Shown here: in pieces, positions 9,259-21,268 of the stretch
Numbering within the stretch: position 1 is the first letter of the stretch
Layout: the number at the start of each line of letters is the position of its first letter
Assembly (NCBI GenBank): GCA_020631735.1
Contig: CM036159.1
Location: forward strand, 99,769,670-99,833,669
Direction of reading: 5' to 3'
Length of the DNA: 64,000 nucleotides
From: Saccharum officinarum
Lineage: Eukaryota > Streptophyta > Magnoliopsida > Poales > Poaceae
The notes under the pieces: model-generated
Seen by the model: only the letters and a program-made list of their open reading frames with translations
Databases searched by the model: none
What the model was told of the DNA's origin: nothing
Program-made: the position numbers and the translations under genes

Positions 9259-9820
9259 TCAAGATAGCAACGGGTACGTACCCGACGGGTAGTGCTCACC
9301 CGTACCCGTACCCGTACCCGCAAAATTTTACCCGTCGGGTTACCCGTACCCGCATGCGGGTAAAAAAATAGTTCCATACCCGTACCCACCGGGTAATTCT
9401 CACCCGACGGGTAACCCGTACCCGATAACATACCCGAAAATTATCTAAAAATATCAAATAGTCACATGCAAAAATAAATAATTCTAAGCTTCCAACAAAT
9501 TGCAAACATGCTAACAAATATTATTAGCATCATTACAACAAAGACAATCTATTAGAAATATAGTGGATGTCTCAATGGACCAAATTCATGATTTATATGT
9601 GCTAAAATAACTGAGGTTGGCTAGTTATTTTTGCGGGTATGTCTTACCCGCGGGTATGCGGGTATGGGTAGTATACACCCGCACCCGTACCCGCATACCC
9701 GATGGGTATAGGATTTTGCCCAATAACATACCCACGGGTAGAAAATTCATTCCATATCCGCCTCTTTATCGGGTAATACCCGTCGGGTACTCGGGTTTCG
9801 GGTACCCGTTGTCATCTCTA
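9259..9820. mobile_element. hAT-like non-autonomous element rich in GGGTA/TACCC
   Basis: 562 bp flanked by a perfect 8-bp duplication GGCGTGAG (9251-9258 and 9821-9828). Ends are TCAAGATAGCAACGGGTACG and, reversed, TAGAGATGACAACGGGTACC, matching the plant hAT end pattern TAGRGRTGGCAACGGGTA. Both subterminal parts (9270-9430, 9635-9810) are packed with ACCCGTACCCG / CGGGTACGGGT palindromes, and the middle is AT-rich. No transposase frame. The 8-bp duplication is diagnostic for hAT. Confidence 0.9.
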
Positions 9821-9828
9821 GGCGTGAG

Positions 9829-11621
9829 CTGGTCGCGGAGCGGAGTCACGGTGATACGTGATTTTTTTTAATCTATATATATATAGTGACCGGAGGGGAG
9901 CAAAGAAAGCTGATAGAAAATAGCTTCTGGGCGTCGGGTCTATTAACTGGGGGCGTCCGGCGCGGACGGACGTCTATCATTACCGACCGTTTTTGCCTTT
10001 GGGCAGGGGCAGGTGCGGTCGTGCCGAGCAGGCGAGCAGAGAGCGAGAGACTGTTGGGCGGTCACCGGCGGTCTGCCGGCGTGAAGGTAGTGTTTGGGCC
10101 AGATTCCAGTGCTTCTTCCGTCAGACAGCCCGTCACCATTTGGGCTCTTGCACATATACCCGGAGAATCGCTGAGTATTTTTCAGCCCGCCTCAGATTTC
10201 AGCCCAAGTTGCCGAACACAATCATTTCTGCCACTTCGTGTTGGTTGCTGCGGGCCTTGCGGCAGATTTGTTCAGATCAGAGTCTTCTGCACACGCCCTG
10301 TGTATTCGTGCATCTGAATATCTGATCCATCGACCACAATCATGTCTCCTCTACTACCATGTCAGGAAGCACATCTCAGCAGACGGAAGCCTCATATCAT
10401 ATCGCCGAAAACCATGTGAAATAAATCATAAATGTTCTTGAGTGACTCATTATTACGGAATTGGGAAAAGCCTTCCCTTCAGGCTTCCAGACCTGGAGAG
10501 TGAGCTGGAAGCCATTTCCTCCATCCCGCGCAATGATGGCGTCGTCCACTGACTCTCGCATCGGGCAACGAAGCTCTCGATGGATTAGGTCGTCGCATGG
10601 CCATGCTTAATTCTGCATTGGAGGCTAAGATAACATAACACTGTTCATCATAGCCCGCAACAATCAGTGAAGTAATCTATCGAAGAACACTTTGCCCTGC
10701 GTTTTCATTTGGTTTTCCCCCTGCTTTTGGGATACACATACCCTATGATTTGCAGACCGGAAAAGCGACGCGGGCAGCTCCCGCAATGATTCCGTTGGGT
10801 TATTTGTCTTATGAAAGATTCTCTTAGCATCAGTATTACAGCATTCATGCATGATCATAGTTTATGTCGAGATGTTTATACTTGAAATCAAAAGACCCAT
10901 TCTTTTATTCTGTAAAGAAATGATAAAGGAGAAACTTTAGCGGTCAATCATTTGCTCTTTCGACTTCCGGAATACATGAAACCAGCTACTAGAATACATG
11001 AACCAAAAGCACATGCAAATACGCAAATTGTAAGCACAGACGCTGATTCCATACTGAATCGAGATAAGCAATGGAGCAGTAGTAATACTATATAAATACT
11101 CCCATGATGTTATGGTCTACTGCAACAAATTTAAAAAAGGACGGCTGGGATCAGTATATCACTATCACACGAGGAAAATCTGGGGGTGCTGAGACAACGA
11201 CAAAGCTCTCTGTGCACGCAGGATTACAGTGTCGGCGAAACGAAACCACTCTGGCAGTGGCACCAAAGCCATTTGTGCAGTCGTGGCACGAAACAGTCCC
11301 TCTGAATTAGTAGTAGAATTCTCACTCGGCGACAGCACATCTTTGGGAGCCGCCGCTTTTGCAGTGAACTGGGTGTGAGTTGTCCGGCTTTGCTACGCAA
11401 TTGGATAATCACATGCCAAGGTCTGATCAATGAGTTAATTTCCAACAGTAGGAGACAGCTAGTGGACAAATGAGTTCGTTTCCAACAAACAAGGAAGTAG
11501 TGAGTGAACCGTTTCAGAGTGCGGAGTGAGAAAGAGTAGTTCAATGAGTTCGTTGACAAGATCTTAGCACCCAATCAGTCTGTCTGTACTAAGGATGACG
11601 GCCTGTATTCGGAGTTTCCCT
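9829..11621. other. Intergenic, no gene recognised
   Basis: Moderate GC to about 10300, then AT-rich. The longest frames are under 145 codons and lack any recognisable motif. No transposon ends were seen. Confidence 0.45.
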
Positions 11622-13048
11622 GTCTTTTTTTTAAACCCTTTTTCGAAAGATTTTCTCAAATATGTCCTTGACGGAAAGATTTCAGAAAATGGACCCAGGG
11701 CTTGGCGCCATCCACGCTGGCGCCAAGGTAACACAGCTTGGCGCCGTTAACGTTGGCGCCAAGCCCCCATACCACTTGGCCGACGACGCCGAGCTGGCGC
11801 TGACGTGGCAGTACCTTGGCACCGTCACCATTGGCGCCAAGCCTGCATGGATCTTGGCGTCGAGCTGTTGGAATTTCTTCAGTCTGGAATTTTACCATGA
11901 GATGGACATATGAAAATTTGTTAAGTCTATAAATTTACCATGAGATTGGACATGTTGGAATTTTACCATGACATTGACAAATTTGATGTTATCCCATGAT
12001 AGTTGGTATTCTAACATATTCAGGCCGCAGCAAAAATCCTAACTACCTAATTTTACCGTAAAATGGACATACAAAGCTCTAAATTAACGTGACTTGGACC
12101 CTAATTTTTCTATGAGATGGACATACAAAATTTTGGTAAAGTCTTAATATTTACCATATGATGGGCAACCTAAAAATTGGCTAAGTCTTGAATTTTACTA
12201 TCACTTGACTATGCTAGAATTTCGCTAAGACTGAATTTTTGCTATGATTTGGACATTGACAAATTTAAAATTTTACCATGACTTGGATATTGAAAAAGGG
12301 CTTCATGTTTTGGATTTGGATATTTAAAATTTTATCATGACTTAACGTGAAGCTCATTTTACTATGACTTAAAATTCCATCTTATAGTAAAATTAGGGTC
12401 CAAGTCATGGTAAAATTTTAAATATCCAAGTCTAAAATATGAAATCATTTTTCAATATCCAAGTCACGATAAAATTTTAAATTTGTCAATGTCCAAATCA
12501 TAGTAAAAATCCAGACTTAGCCATATTTTCATCCCCATCCCATAGTAAATTTAAAGACTTAGCCAAATAAATCTGTATTTTTATTACGGCTTGGATATGT
12601 TAGAATACCAACTACCATGTGGTAGACATATGGAAAAATTATTTTTTTACCATGACTTGGACATTTACAAATTTAAAATTTTACCATGACTTGGATATTG
12701 AGAAATGTGACTAACTCTAGAGTTTTACAGTGACTTTCTGTTTAATCACTTAGAACAACCTAGAAATACTTAGCATAAAAAATGATATACATGGTATCAG
12801 GTCTGTGATGACAGGCTTGTCGCCAAGCTTGGCGCCAGTGGTGACGGCGCCAAGGTACTGCCACGTCAGCGCCAGCTCGGCGTCATCGGCCAAGTGGCAT
12901 GGTGTCTTGACGCCAACGTTAACGGTGCCAAGCTGTGTTACCTTAGCGCCAGCGTGGATGGCGCCAAACTCTGGGTCCATTTTCTGAAATCTTTCCGTCA
13001 GAGGCATATTTAAGAAAATCTTTCGAAAAAAGGCTTAAAAAAAAAGAC
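11622..13048. mobile_element. Long foldback element with GGCGCC-rich arms, about 1.43 kb
   Basis: Outer arms of about 280 bp (11622-11900 and 12750-13048) are reverse complements at roughly 90 percent identity by eye. They open GTCTTTTTTTTAAACCC, then CGAAAGATTTTCTC, and include GACGGAAAGATTTCAGAAAA. The arms are studded with the self-complementary TTGGCGCCAA core and variants (about eight per arm). The inner part consists of degenerate ATTTTACCATGACTTGGACA modules that also read as inverted repeats about a centre near 12360. Both arms carry similar short open frames, and no transposase is present. No target duplication was found. Confidence 0.85.
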
Positions 13049-16029
13049 GCTGCCAAGCTGCAGCCACCTTCTCGCCTTCTGCTTTACGGTGCTCGATCGG
13101 CAGGCAAGGCTCGGCGCCTACCTGGCCATCTTGATTGCACAGCAGAAATGTTCCATGGGTCAGGGCGCAAGGCAGCTAGGGAGGGAGAGGCAGACCCGGA
13201 CTGGCGCTCATCGTGTCAGACTGGAGAGGAGAAAGCGAGCAAAGATGTTGGCATGCGTTCCTTTTCAGCGTTTGTTTGAGCGCTGCGTCATGTGCTTCTG
13301 CGACGCATCCAGCTCCACACACAGCGAAAAGGAGGCACCTTTGGACCATCTCGTCTCACCTCTCTATCTTTTCCATTTCATGTTTTTTTTTCTTCTGTTT
13401 TTTCCCTCTCTGAAATCATGGGGAGAGAAATTCAACGAGTGTCAGAGTTAGTTACAGTTCCAACCAGGCAATGTGCACTCGATCATGCCACATCAACAAA
13501 CTTGGGTGCAATACAAGACCTAATCTTCCTTCACGGCCTGATTCGAATGCGAGAAAAATTTCTTGTTCGCTGCATTTTCCCTATGAAATTGAATTGATTC
13601 TTGTAAAATTCTTGCATTGACCTGAACCTGCTGAAAATCACCGAGAATCGTAGCAACGAGCTTGGAATGGATACGACTAGTTCTGTCAGAATCAGGTGCT
13701 CTGCAGTCGGCAGTGCGATTCAATGGAGGCAGAGCAACCAGAGTTGGCCTGCTGGGGAAAAGGAGCATATGGAGCAGTATAAACAGCGAGCACGTACAAG
13801 CCGAAGAAGAATGCCCGATTATTAATCAAACAGTGGTTAGCGGATCCAATGAGCAGTAGAAATTTCTGTTCTGGACTGTTGCGGACCAAGCGTGGCCATT
13901 ATTCAAAGCGGCAGCGATGATTGCGTTTCCGGCCACCGCATGATCTTAGAGTTTCCCTCGGCCTGGATTACCTTACAAATAGCCGCGTAGGCTCCATCCA
14001 GTGTGGCATGCTCTCGTCCCAGTCCTCCGAGCTCTGAAGAAAGAACCCGTGTGATCACGCATAGGACATCGCATCAGTGTAAACTGTAAAGCCATGGTCT
14101 GTCAGAAACGTCTTCTGTTCTGATGTGGGTGTGGCTGTAGCAGCAGAGGTGATGAAGTGAGGTAGAAGAAAACTAATCTTCTTGGACGTACAGCGTCGGG
14201 CTTCACACTTTTTCTGACGCGAATATATGCGATGCGATGTCGCAACGGTTGCGAGGTCTAGCAGTTGAGTTGTATGTAAATCCATCACGAGAAGAAGTAG
14301 TACGACATGGGACAAGATAGGATAGATAGGTAATGGACATACCAAGTGTGCTTGTTTTTGTTGTCAAGCAAGATCGATCGACGGGATAGAGGTAGCTAGC
14401 TACCGATCGCTTCGCTCGCGATCGACCCACCAACCTCCCGATCCGTTAACGACTAGAAGCACCTTTAATTTGGTGATGTGCGAGAGCGACAACACCGTTG
14501 CATTGCTTATCGGCAATCATCTCATCTGGCTGCATCTGCATATGACCCGTACCAACCGAAACGCCCGGCTCAAGTCTCGTCCCCGATGATCCGATCACGA
14601 GGGAGAAGCAAAGCACGTACTGATTCGACCGCCACGCCACGCACGTACTCCAGCCGCCCGGCGGCCAGCGAGCTAACTTGTCAATAGGTTCTCGGCGCGG
14701 GATCACTTGCTCGTCACGCTCTCCACCATGCATTAGGGCGTCGAGGGGAGAAAAAGATTGTGTTGGGGGGTTGCTTTGCTTGGCGGTTGGTCGCAGGAAC
14801 GCAACGCTTAGCACTTGAACCACCACCGGCCGCACCGGCGTCGCGGCAACAGTGCAACACGGGGCGGACGCGAAGCCCTTTTTCTCCGATGCACATGCAC
14901 GCAACCCTGCCCTGTGACCGCGGCATGGGGCAACAGTTGTGCGGGAAACGGTGACTGCCCCCGGGCCCCGGCCAGGCGTCCGGACAGCCCCGTTGCGGCT
15001 GGATCAGAAATGTCGCGTGTCTGATCGACGGATGGACCACTTACCGAAATTCTCAAATTTCAGCTTGCGAAAGAGCTCGATCGGCATGTTGTATCGGTAC
15101 AGGGATACGTCGAGTGGTTTGCCGTCGCATTCCTCAGGTATACACGCACAGAGACACGTGTAAACTTTGATTTCACGTACTATACCATTGATCACTGTCA
15201 TCAGATATTCAGATGAAGGCAAGTTTCAGTTTCAGAATGTACGAACTAACGCTCATCATATTGCTTGCTCGCAGACGCCTCTACAGTGCAAGCTACGTTA
15301 TTGGTACAGACTAGGGAGCCAAGCACGTTTCTAATTTTGGATAAGCAGAATTTCAAATTTAATTTTCATCCAAAACAAAAGTGTTCGCAGAAAAAGAAAA
15401 CACAGCGGGCGCCGGGCGGCCTCCTGTTTCTGAAACTGACGGAGGCTCCTCATTATTATTATTATTTGTTGTTGGAGTGCCCGCAACAAACAGAATGGAT
15501 TTGGTCAGTACAGATCACGAAATCAATAGGCTTGCCGTGGTACTCCTTTTAATTCATTCGTTTCTTTGCAGCAATTTGTTGCTGGGACATGGTGCACATA
15601 AGTGTACTGTGCCGTATGACATGCTCCGAGTTTTTCGACGAAATGTGGCCCCATGGTTTGCACCTAACGCCGGAAATTGAGAACAAAATGGATAGTGACA
15701 AGTGCACTTTTAGGCACCATGCTATGCTAAAAAGGATGATTCATAGGAAGCAGCATTATGATCATAGGCTTGTAGCACACTGCTAGTTTAATTACTTTGT
15801 GGGTGAGAGGAAAAAAAATCATGGAAATCACAAGTGATCAATATTCAAGGATCGATCGTGGACCTATGAACAGCGCCTTTTGGCACTGCACCTTATTATG
15901 ATCTACAAATGAAAAAGGAGATCTGGATCGTCGGATTTTAACCTCAACGTTTTGGGTCCAATTATATATGCTTTAGACCTTGGCACTGCTTATGTCGTCT
16001 CTAACTTCGTTTGATACACAAGAAGTTAG
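13049..16029. other. Intergenic, no gene recognised
   Basis: Frames up to about 150 codons occur in the GC-rich 14450-15050 stretch on both strands at once, which is typical of composition rather than coding. Nothing with a recognisable domain. Confidence 0.45.
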
Positions 16030-16031
16030 TA

Positions 16032-16177
16032 CTCCTCAGTCCCAAAATAGTTGATGTTTTAGGTTTGGACACAATAATTTAGGAGTGAAAAAGTGTAGTG
16101 TACAGAAAATAAGAAGGAGAGAGAAAAGAAAAATGCATTGGGAAGTGAGAATGACAATTATTTTAGAACAGATGGAG
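16032..16177. mobile_element. Stowaway MITE
   Basis: 146 bp with ends CTCCTCAGTCCCAAAATAG and CTATTTTGGGA-type complement (TTATTTTAGAACAGATGGAG), flanked by TA at 16030-16031 and 16178-16179. Confidence 0.75.
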
Positions 16178-16352
16178 TATGTAGATGATCTAGGTTAAAC
16201 TAGTTTTTTTTTCCTTCATCAGATTTGGCTTCTCCTTCGCCCAATGTAGGAAGAGCCAGAGCTGAGCAAAGCCTTGCCAAACGACGTCTCCACCTACAAT
16301 TTTCATCATATTTCAATACTTTAGCTTTACCACATCTCTATAAAGACAATCG

Positions 16353-16438
16353 ACCTGTTCGCTGGATGATTTCATGCTGATTTGTTGCGAAAGAAAAACA
16401 CTGCTGAATAAGTGCTGATCAGCACAAGCGAACAGGGT
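16353..16438. mobile_element. Short MITE, CCTGTTCGCT / AGCGAACAGG ends
   Basis: Perfect 10-bp terminal inverted repeats CCTGTTCGCT / AGCGAACAGG about 83 bp apart, with GAAAGAAAAACACTGCTGAA inside. Same family as 6071-6184 and 18656-18765. Confidence 0.7.
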
Positions 16439-16534
16439 GAATAATCTTATAAGTTGTATAATGCAAAGAGGTGTGACAGAAATATGCTATTATTTCGCGA
16501 AGTATCCACCTCTTATGCTAGGTTTTAGGACTAG

Positions 16535-16777
16535 GGGCCTGTTTAGTTTGCCAAAAGTTTTGCAAAATTTTTTAGATTCCATATCACATCGAATCTTTGG
16601 ACATATGCATGAAGCATTAAATATAGATAAAAAACAAAACTAATTACATAGTTTAGACGAAATTCACGAGACGAATCTTTTAAGCCTAGTTAGTCAATGA
16701 TTGGATAATATTTGTCAAATAACAACGAAATTGCTACAGTAACATTTCCAAAAAAATTTCGGGAACTAAACAGGCCC
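16535..16777. mobile_element. Tourist-like MITE (copy 3) with TAG duplication
   Basis: 243 bp with ends GGGCCTGTTTAGTTTG and GAACTAAACAGGCCC, flanked by TAG on each side (16532-16534, 16778-16780). The interior matches copies at 6334 and 6774. Confidence 0.85.
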
Positions 16778-18655
16778 TAGAGGCAACTCCATGCCATTAT
16801 ACGAGTTGTTTTAAGAGCATCTCTAAGAGTTCCTCTATTCTTCCTTCTAGAGTTCGAGTTAAAATTAAGGTTTATGTAACAAAAAAATCATCCTTCCAAT
16901 TGTTCTCCTCTTCAACATTTATATTTAGTGATATCATAAATTATCCTCTGTACCTCTCAAATTTGAGAAGTCATGTTGTCCACCCAACATATTATTTGAG
17001 ACATGGTAATTGCTAGAGACAATAAATATTTAGAGAGGAATTTTGGTTATAATGTACCCTATGTGGTAATTTAGGCGAATTCAATTTAGAATAACTCTTG
17101 TGGAGATGCTGAAAGAGTAAGATCTTGGCAAGTTCTAATTTTAGTAACTACTGCTGCTGAAATTCATCTTACTTTTGGTTCTCAACTGCTCACAAGGACA
17201 AGGCCACAAAGAAATTGCGTTCCCAATATAAATGCGCCATTTGTTCTGCGTTTTGATCATCAGCTGTTTGATTCTGCGATTACTCGTCCTCTCTACCCAC
17301 CAACCGCCACACGTCGCAGCCCCACCGCGCCGCTGACGCCTTGGGCCCGCGCCCCGGCGCTCCGTAGCTTTCAATCTTTCATGGGCCGGCGGCAAGGCAA
17401 CCAACTTTGCCTGCCTCTTTTCCTCGTGGCGGCAGCAGGCCTCCCAAAGACGCGCCGGCCGGACCCCACGACGCGCGGTGGGCCAACTCGCTTTCGTCGC
17501 ACTCCCCAGTCCCCCACCGCCGAGCGGCCGAGCCGAGCCGACTACCCGAGGCTGGTTGTAGGGGCCACGGCCAGCGATGGCGGAAGGGTCGGAGTCGGAG
17601 CACACGAGCCGCCGTTCAAAAAAACCCTTCGGTGACCGTTACGGGAGCAGCAGAGCGTGTGGGTGGACCGTACGCGTCAGGGAGTGATCAAGTCATGTCA
17701 TGGTCGCCACAGATGAAACGTTTTGGAGCCTTGTTTTGATCGTTTGGAACTTCGTGTTGGAGCCTGGAATTTGAATAGATGCTCCTCGTCAAAATACAGT
17801 ACACTTCCTAACGTATTTATAAGGGGGAAAAAATCAAATCTACAACCAACAATTATTTAAATTTAAATTATATACAAGCATAGACCGTAAGACTTGTATC
17901 AATAAATTTGTATTCAAAGTACCTATGAAATTATATTGATTTATTATTAGCGAATGACAACATATTATAAGAGAAATTAAAAGTTAGAATCTATTTTATT
18001 TAATCTTTGTACCAAAGCGCACATATTATTTTGGTATGGATGGAGTATTACTAGCACCACTGCCACCCTCTGTCTTATTGGATTATTGAACCTCAAAACT
18101 GTATAATCCCACATGGAATTCAGCGTTAGTGTAGCGACCTTTGTTCAAAATTGTGGACATTGATTTGCTCAAACACGTCACGCGTGACATTTGGTTAATA
18201 GCCGCATTTTATATTTGGCGGGTTTGATTCATATTAATGGCAAGTGCTAGGCTAAATTATACTTGTGCTTGAAGTATTAAGGTCCAGTGGTCTACTCTCT
18301 CTCTCCTAATTGTTTGCTTTAGTTTGTTCTAAATAAACTAGAAACATACCCTCGCTCGTTGCTGCGAAAATTATAGATGATTTGAAACGAAATTATATAT
18401 AATACTTATATAAAGAGATGAACTATTATAGATTAATATTAGTGGATGGTGTGACACGTTGATGTGAACAACTAAATGCATGTTATTGAATGATGTAACT
18501 GCATCTAATAGTGGACTACTGAGATAGATAACTTGCATGTTGTCAAGATAGATCATTAAATTCTATATTTTTCTATTTAGGTATTTTGAGAATCATGTGT
18601 TCACCCTCGCTATTTTGTTAATAAAAAACAAGTGAAGGCTACTTGGTCGCTCGTT
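16778..18655. other. Intergenic, with a GC-rich island at 17270-17620
   Basis: The island holds overlapping frames on both strands (up to 154 codons) with Arg/Pro/Ala-rich translations and no domain. It could be a decayed first exon or promoter island, but nothing supports a gene. The remainder is AT-rich. Confidence 0.4.
17778..18045. mobile_element. Possible Stowaway-like MITE
   Basis: Left GATGCTCCTCGTCAAAATAC and right TATTTTGGTATGGATGGAG are imperfect complements resembling Stowaway ends, with TA on both sides. Terminal match is weak. Confidence 0.4.
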
Positions 18656-18765
18656 CACCCTGTTCGCCGGATGGTTTCTGGCTGGTTGATTCTGGTTGAT
18701 GCTGATTTGCTGTGAGGAAAAAACACTGCTAAATAGCTGGCTAATAAGCATAAGCGAACATGGTG
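18656..18765. mobile_element. Short MITE, CACCCTGTTCGC / GCGAACATGGTG ends
   Basis: Terminal repeats CACCCTGTTCGC and GCGAACATGGTG (one mismatch) enclose 110 bp with GAGGAAAAAACACTGCTAAA. Same family as 16353-16438. Confidence 0.65.
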
Positions 18766-19764
18766 GTTATCTGGACACATGTATCTCTCTCTGCCATCTT
18801 TGAGGTTTCGGCGTTGCCTAGTACTAGTTTGGTTCATTTTTCCAACTTTTTGTTAAGTCTGTTTTGTATAGCTTCAGTTGTGGTTATAGCTCACGTTCTG
18901 TAGAGCTAGAGCTAGGGTGTTTGGAACTGCTTCGCTCCACGTTTTTAGCTCCGATCTATATTTTTAGCTAAATAGGTTTAGCTCCACGCACTGTGACGGT
19001 GACTTCTTCTTAAGCCAATGCAAGTAGCTTAAGATTGCGACACGACACACAATTGACATCTTCATTAACATTTTTCTTTAAAGATCCTCCTTTGACGGTG
19101 ACTTCTTCTTAAGCCGGAATACCCAGCCACCGCGGATCGACTTTATTTATTATGAAAGCATTTTCATTACAAATATAGTAACATCAATCAAATATTATCA
19201 ATCTATGTAACTTTTATATATTGATTAAATAAGTTAAAAATGTTTGACAAGCTAGAACATGTTAATAATATACATTTATATATTGATGAAACTATAGATG
19301 TTAATATATTTTTTTCTCCTGAAAGCTTAAAGTTAGGAAAACTTAACTTGTGAGAAAAACAAGGTGAATTAGAACAAACTGAGTACAACATCTTGCTTTG
19401 TAGAACATGTTTATTCGAATCTCTAGCCCTTGGAAAGCCTAACCTTCACCAGATTTTGATAAAACCATACCAAATGGACAAAAGTAAAAGTGCTCCGGCC
19501 ATGAAACACCTAGGCGCCACCCATTTTCTACTAGACACAAGGAGCAAAAAAAGTGGTTTCTCATCCCTTCTTAAACATTTATTAGTGTCCAAAAATTTAC
19601 TCACATTTCACTAAGGAGCTATATTACCCAACCAATTTCAAAAGAGCTTCAACTCCTCTAGAGAAGATGCTACATCAAAGAAGTATGAGCCAGAGTCATT
19701 TCTAGCATAACCTGGACTAGAGCCAAACCAAATTAACCCTTAATGATAGATTGCTTTTCACAAG
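18766..19764. other. AT-rich intergenic, nothing recognised
   Basis: A short direct repeat GACGGTGACTTCTTCTTAAG (about 18996 and 19096) is the only structure noted. Confidence 0.45.
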
Positions 19765-20385
19765 TAGGGGTGGACATTTGGTTACACCAAACCAATCAGT
19801 CCAGTTCCTTGGTTATTTCCAAAATCTGTTTACCTAAAAATGAGAACAAATTAATCTCTAAAATTTATTAAGGCCAAGGATTCGGTTTTGGTTAGTTTGG
19901 TTTAGTCTTGGGTTATGACCGAACTAACCTAAGTTATCATGAATACATAAAAAAATCAACACAAGTCAAAGTGGATCAAGCACAAATTAACATATATCAC
20001 ACAGATAAATAACACATCAACACAATTTGATGCACAGGAGCTTTGCGGGCCTCGCCTTCAAGATGCTAGCCTCCCCACCTCCTCCATTGTTGCAGATAGT
20101 CATGCGAGAATCAGGCACCGAAGGTCACCCACAGATGGCAAGCTATGAAGGTGCGGTTAAAATGAACAGGAGAGCGGCTTGTATAGATAGATTTTAGTTA
20201 TTTTGGACTAGGTTGAAAGTTATATTGGGCCTTATTTGTAAACTTCGGTTTTTTGTATTAATTGGATTTATGGTTAGCTACACCAGACTGAATTAGGGTT
20301 CAAAAGAACTACTCTTGGTTACTTAGGTTTTGGCTTTAGGTATTTTGGTTCAGTTCTTCGTCACGGGTAATTATGCCCAATCCTA
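19765..20385. mobile_element. hAT-like non-autonomous element
   Basis: Ends TAGGGGTGGACATTTGG and, reversed, TAGGATTGGGCATAATTACC, resembling plant hAT ends. The flanks TTCACAAG (19757-19764) and TTTGCAAG (20386-20393) agree at 6 of 8 positions, an aged 8-bp duplication. Subterminal sequence is rich in GGTTNGGTT/AACCNAACC. The middle (about 20035-20180) is more GC-rich and could be captured sequence. Confidence 0.6.
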
Positions 20386-20526
20386 TTTGCAAGGGATGGA
20401 TAACAAGAGAGTGCTCCTCTCAAAAGAAATAGGACTAATGGATGAAATTCAAAGTAAACTAAACTAGACGGATGAATACAACAGGCAACATGGCCTTTAT
20501 AAAAAAAATAGAGTAAAGATAATTAA

Positions 20527-20796
20527 GACCTAGTTTGAATGAATGATGTGGTATCAAAAAGTGGTATTATTAAGAAACTATAGTTTTACAACAATAGGCG
20601 TGCAAAAACCATGGTATAAAAGGTAAGATGCATAGTTTATAAAACTAAAAAAACTACTAATTAATAATACTATTGTTTTCAATGCCATAAAGTTTGTTGC
20701 ATCCAAGTACTTTATGGCACTATGAAACCAAAATATTTTACAGAACCATACTATTTGTTAAACATCCAAAAACAATAGTATTATTGCATTCAAACC
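20527..20796. mobile_element. Tourist-like MITE with TAA duplication
   Basis: About 270 bp, opening GACCTAGTTTGAATGAATG and closing TTGCATTCAAACC, flanked by TAA at 20524-20526 and 20797-20799. The interior AATACTATTGTTTTCAATGC is complementary to sequence near the right end. Confidence 0.65.
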
Positions 20797-21110
20797 TAAC
20801 CTAAACTATTCGCAGGCAAATTTACTCGCCTGGTCATCAGCAGCCGTGAATACTGAATACTGGCGTGATTCACAGTAGCTAATCAGCCCCTGAACCTGGG
20901 TTCAGAGGCAGAGCTCCGTAGTCATGATCACAGTGCACTTTACTCAAACAAAACAGCCAGCCAATTGCAAAAAACAAAGAAAGGAAAAGGAGGGAAAGGG
21001 GAGCAATATTTCCACTTCACTAACCACAATTTTTAAACTCGGAGCAGCCGAAAGAAAAGGAGGCAGGGAGAGCCAAGAGGCCACAAAGCACCCACCTCCC
21101 CTACCCCTCC

Positions 21111-21118
21111 ATTATAAC
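21111..21118 (+). promoter_or_regulatory. Possible TATA element of the kinesin gene
   Basis: ATTATAAC in an otherwise C-rich stretch, about 160 nt before the kinesin ATG. A start about 30 nt downstream would put the short upstream ORF at 21173 in the leader. Weak match, position only suggestive. Confidence 0.25.
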
Positions 21119-21172
21119 CACCCCCGTCCCACAAAACCACCACGCCGAGGCAGAACCCAGCAGCTCCCATTA

Positions 21173-21193
21173 ATGGACTGCGCAGCAGCTTAA
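21173..21193 (+). CDS. Upstream ORF (MDCAAA) in the kinesin leader
   Basis: ATG to TAA, six codons, 75 nt before the kinesin start and in a different frame. If transcription begins upstream it would be scanned first and could modestly damp translation. Short uORFs occur by chance, so function is unproven. Confidence 0.3.
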   Translation: MDCAAA

Positions 21194-21268
21194 ACTCCGC
21201 CGCCCATTTCAAACAGAACCGGACCGGCCGCAGCAGCGCAGCGGGCACGCGCCTCGGCGGTGGAGGGA

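Noticed and set aside
9270..9810. Interstitial telomere repeat (TACCC/GGGTA runs)
   Set aside because: Plant telomere repeat is TTTAGGG. The CGGGTA units here are palindromic, degenerate and bounded by a hAT-type 8-bp target duplication.
11656..13007. Two similar 80-codon proteins in inverted orientation
   Set aside because: They are the two arms of one foldback element. The shared peptide reflects the inverted repeat, not a gene pair.
14446..15056. Overlapping frames up to 152 codons
   Set aside because: Open on both strands in a GC-rich patch, with no recognisable motif or splice support.
17141..17739. 154-codon minus frame and 110-codon plus frame
   Set aside because: Mutually overlapping, Arg/Ala/Gly-rich, no domain. 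Treated as a GC island.
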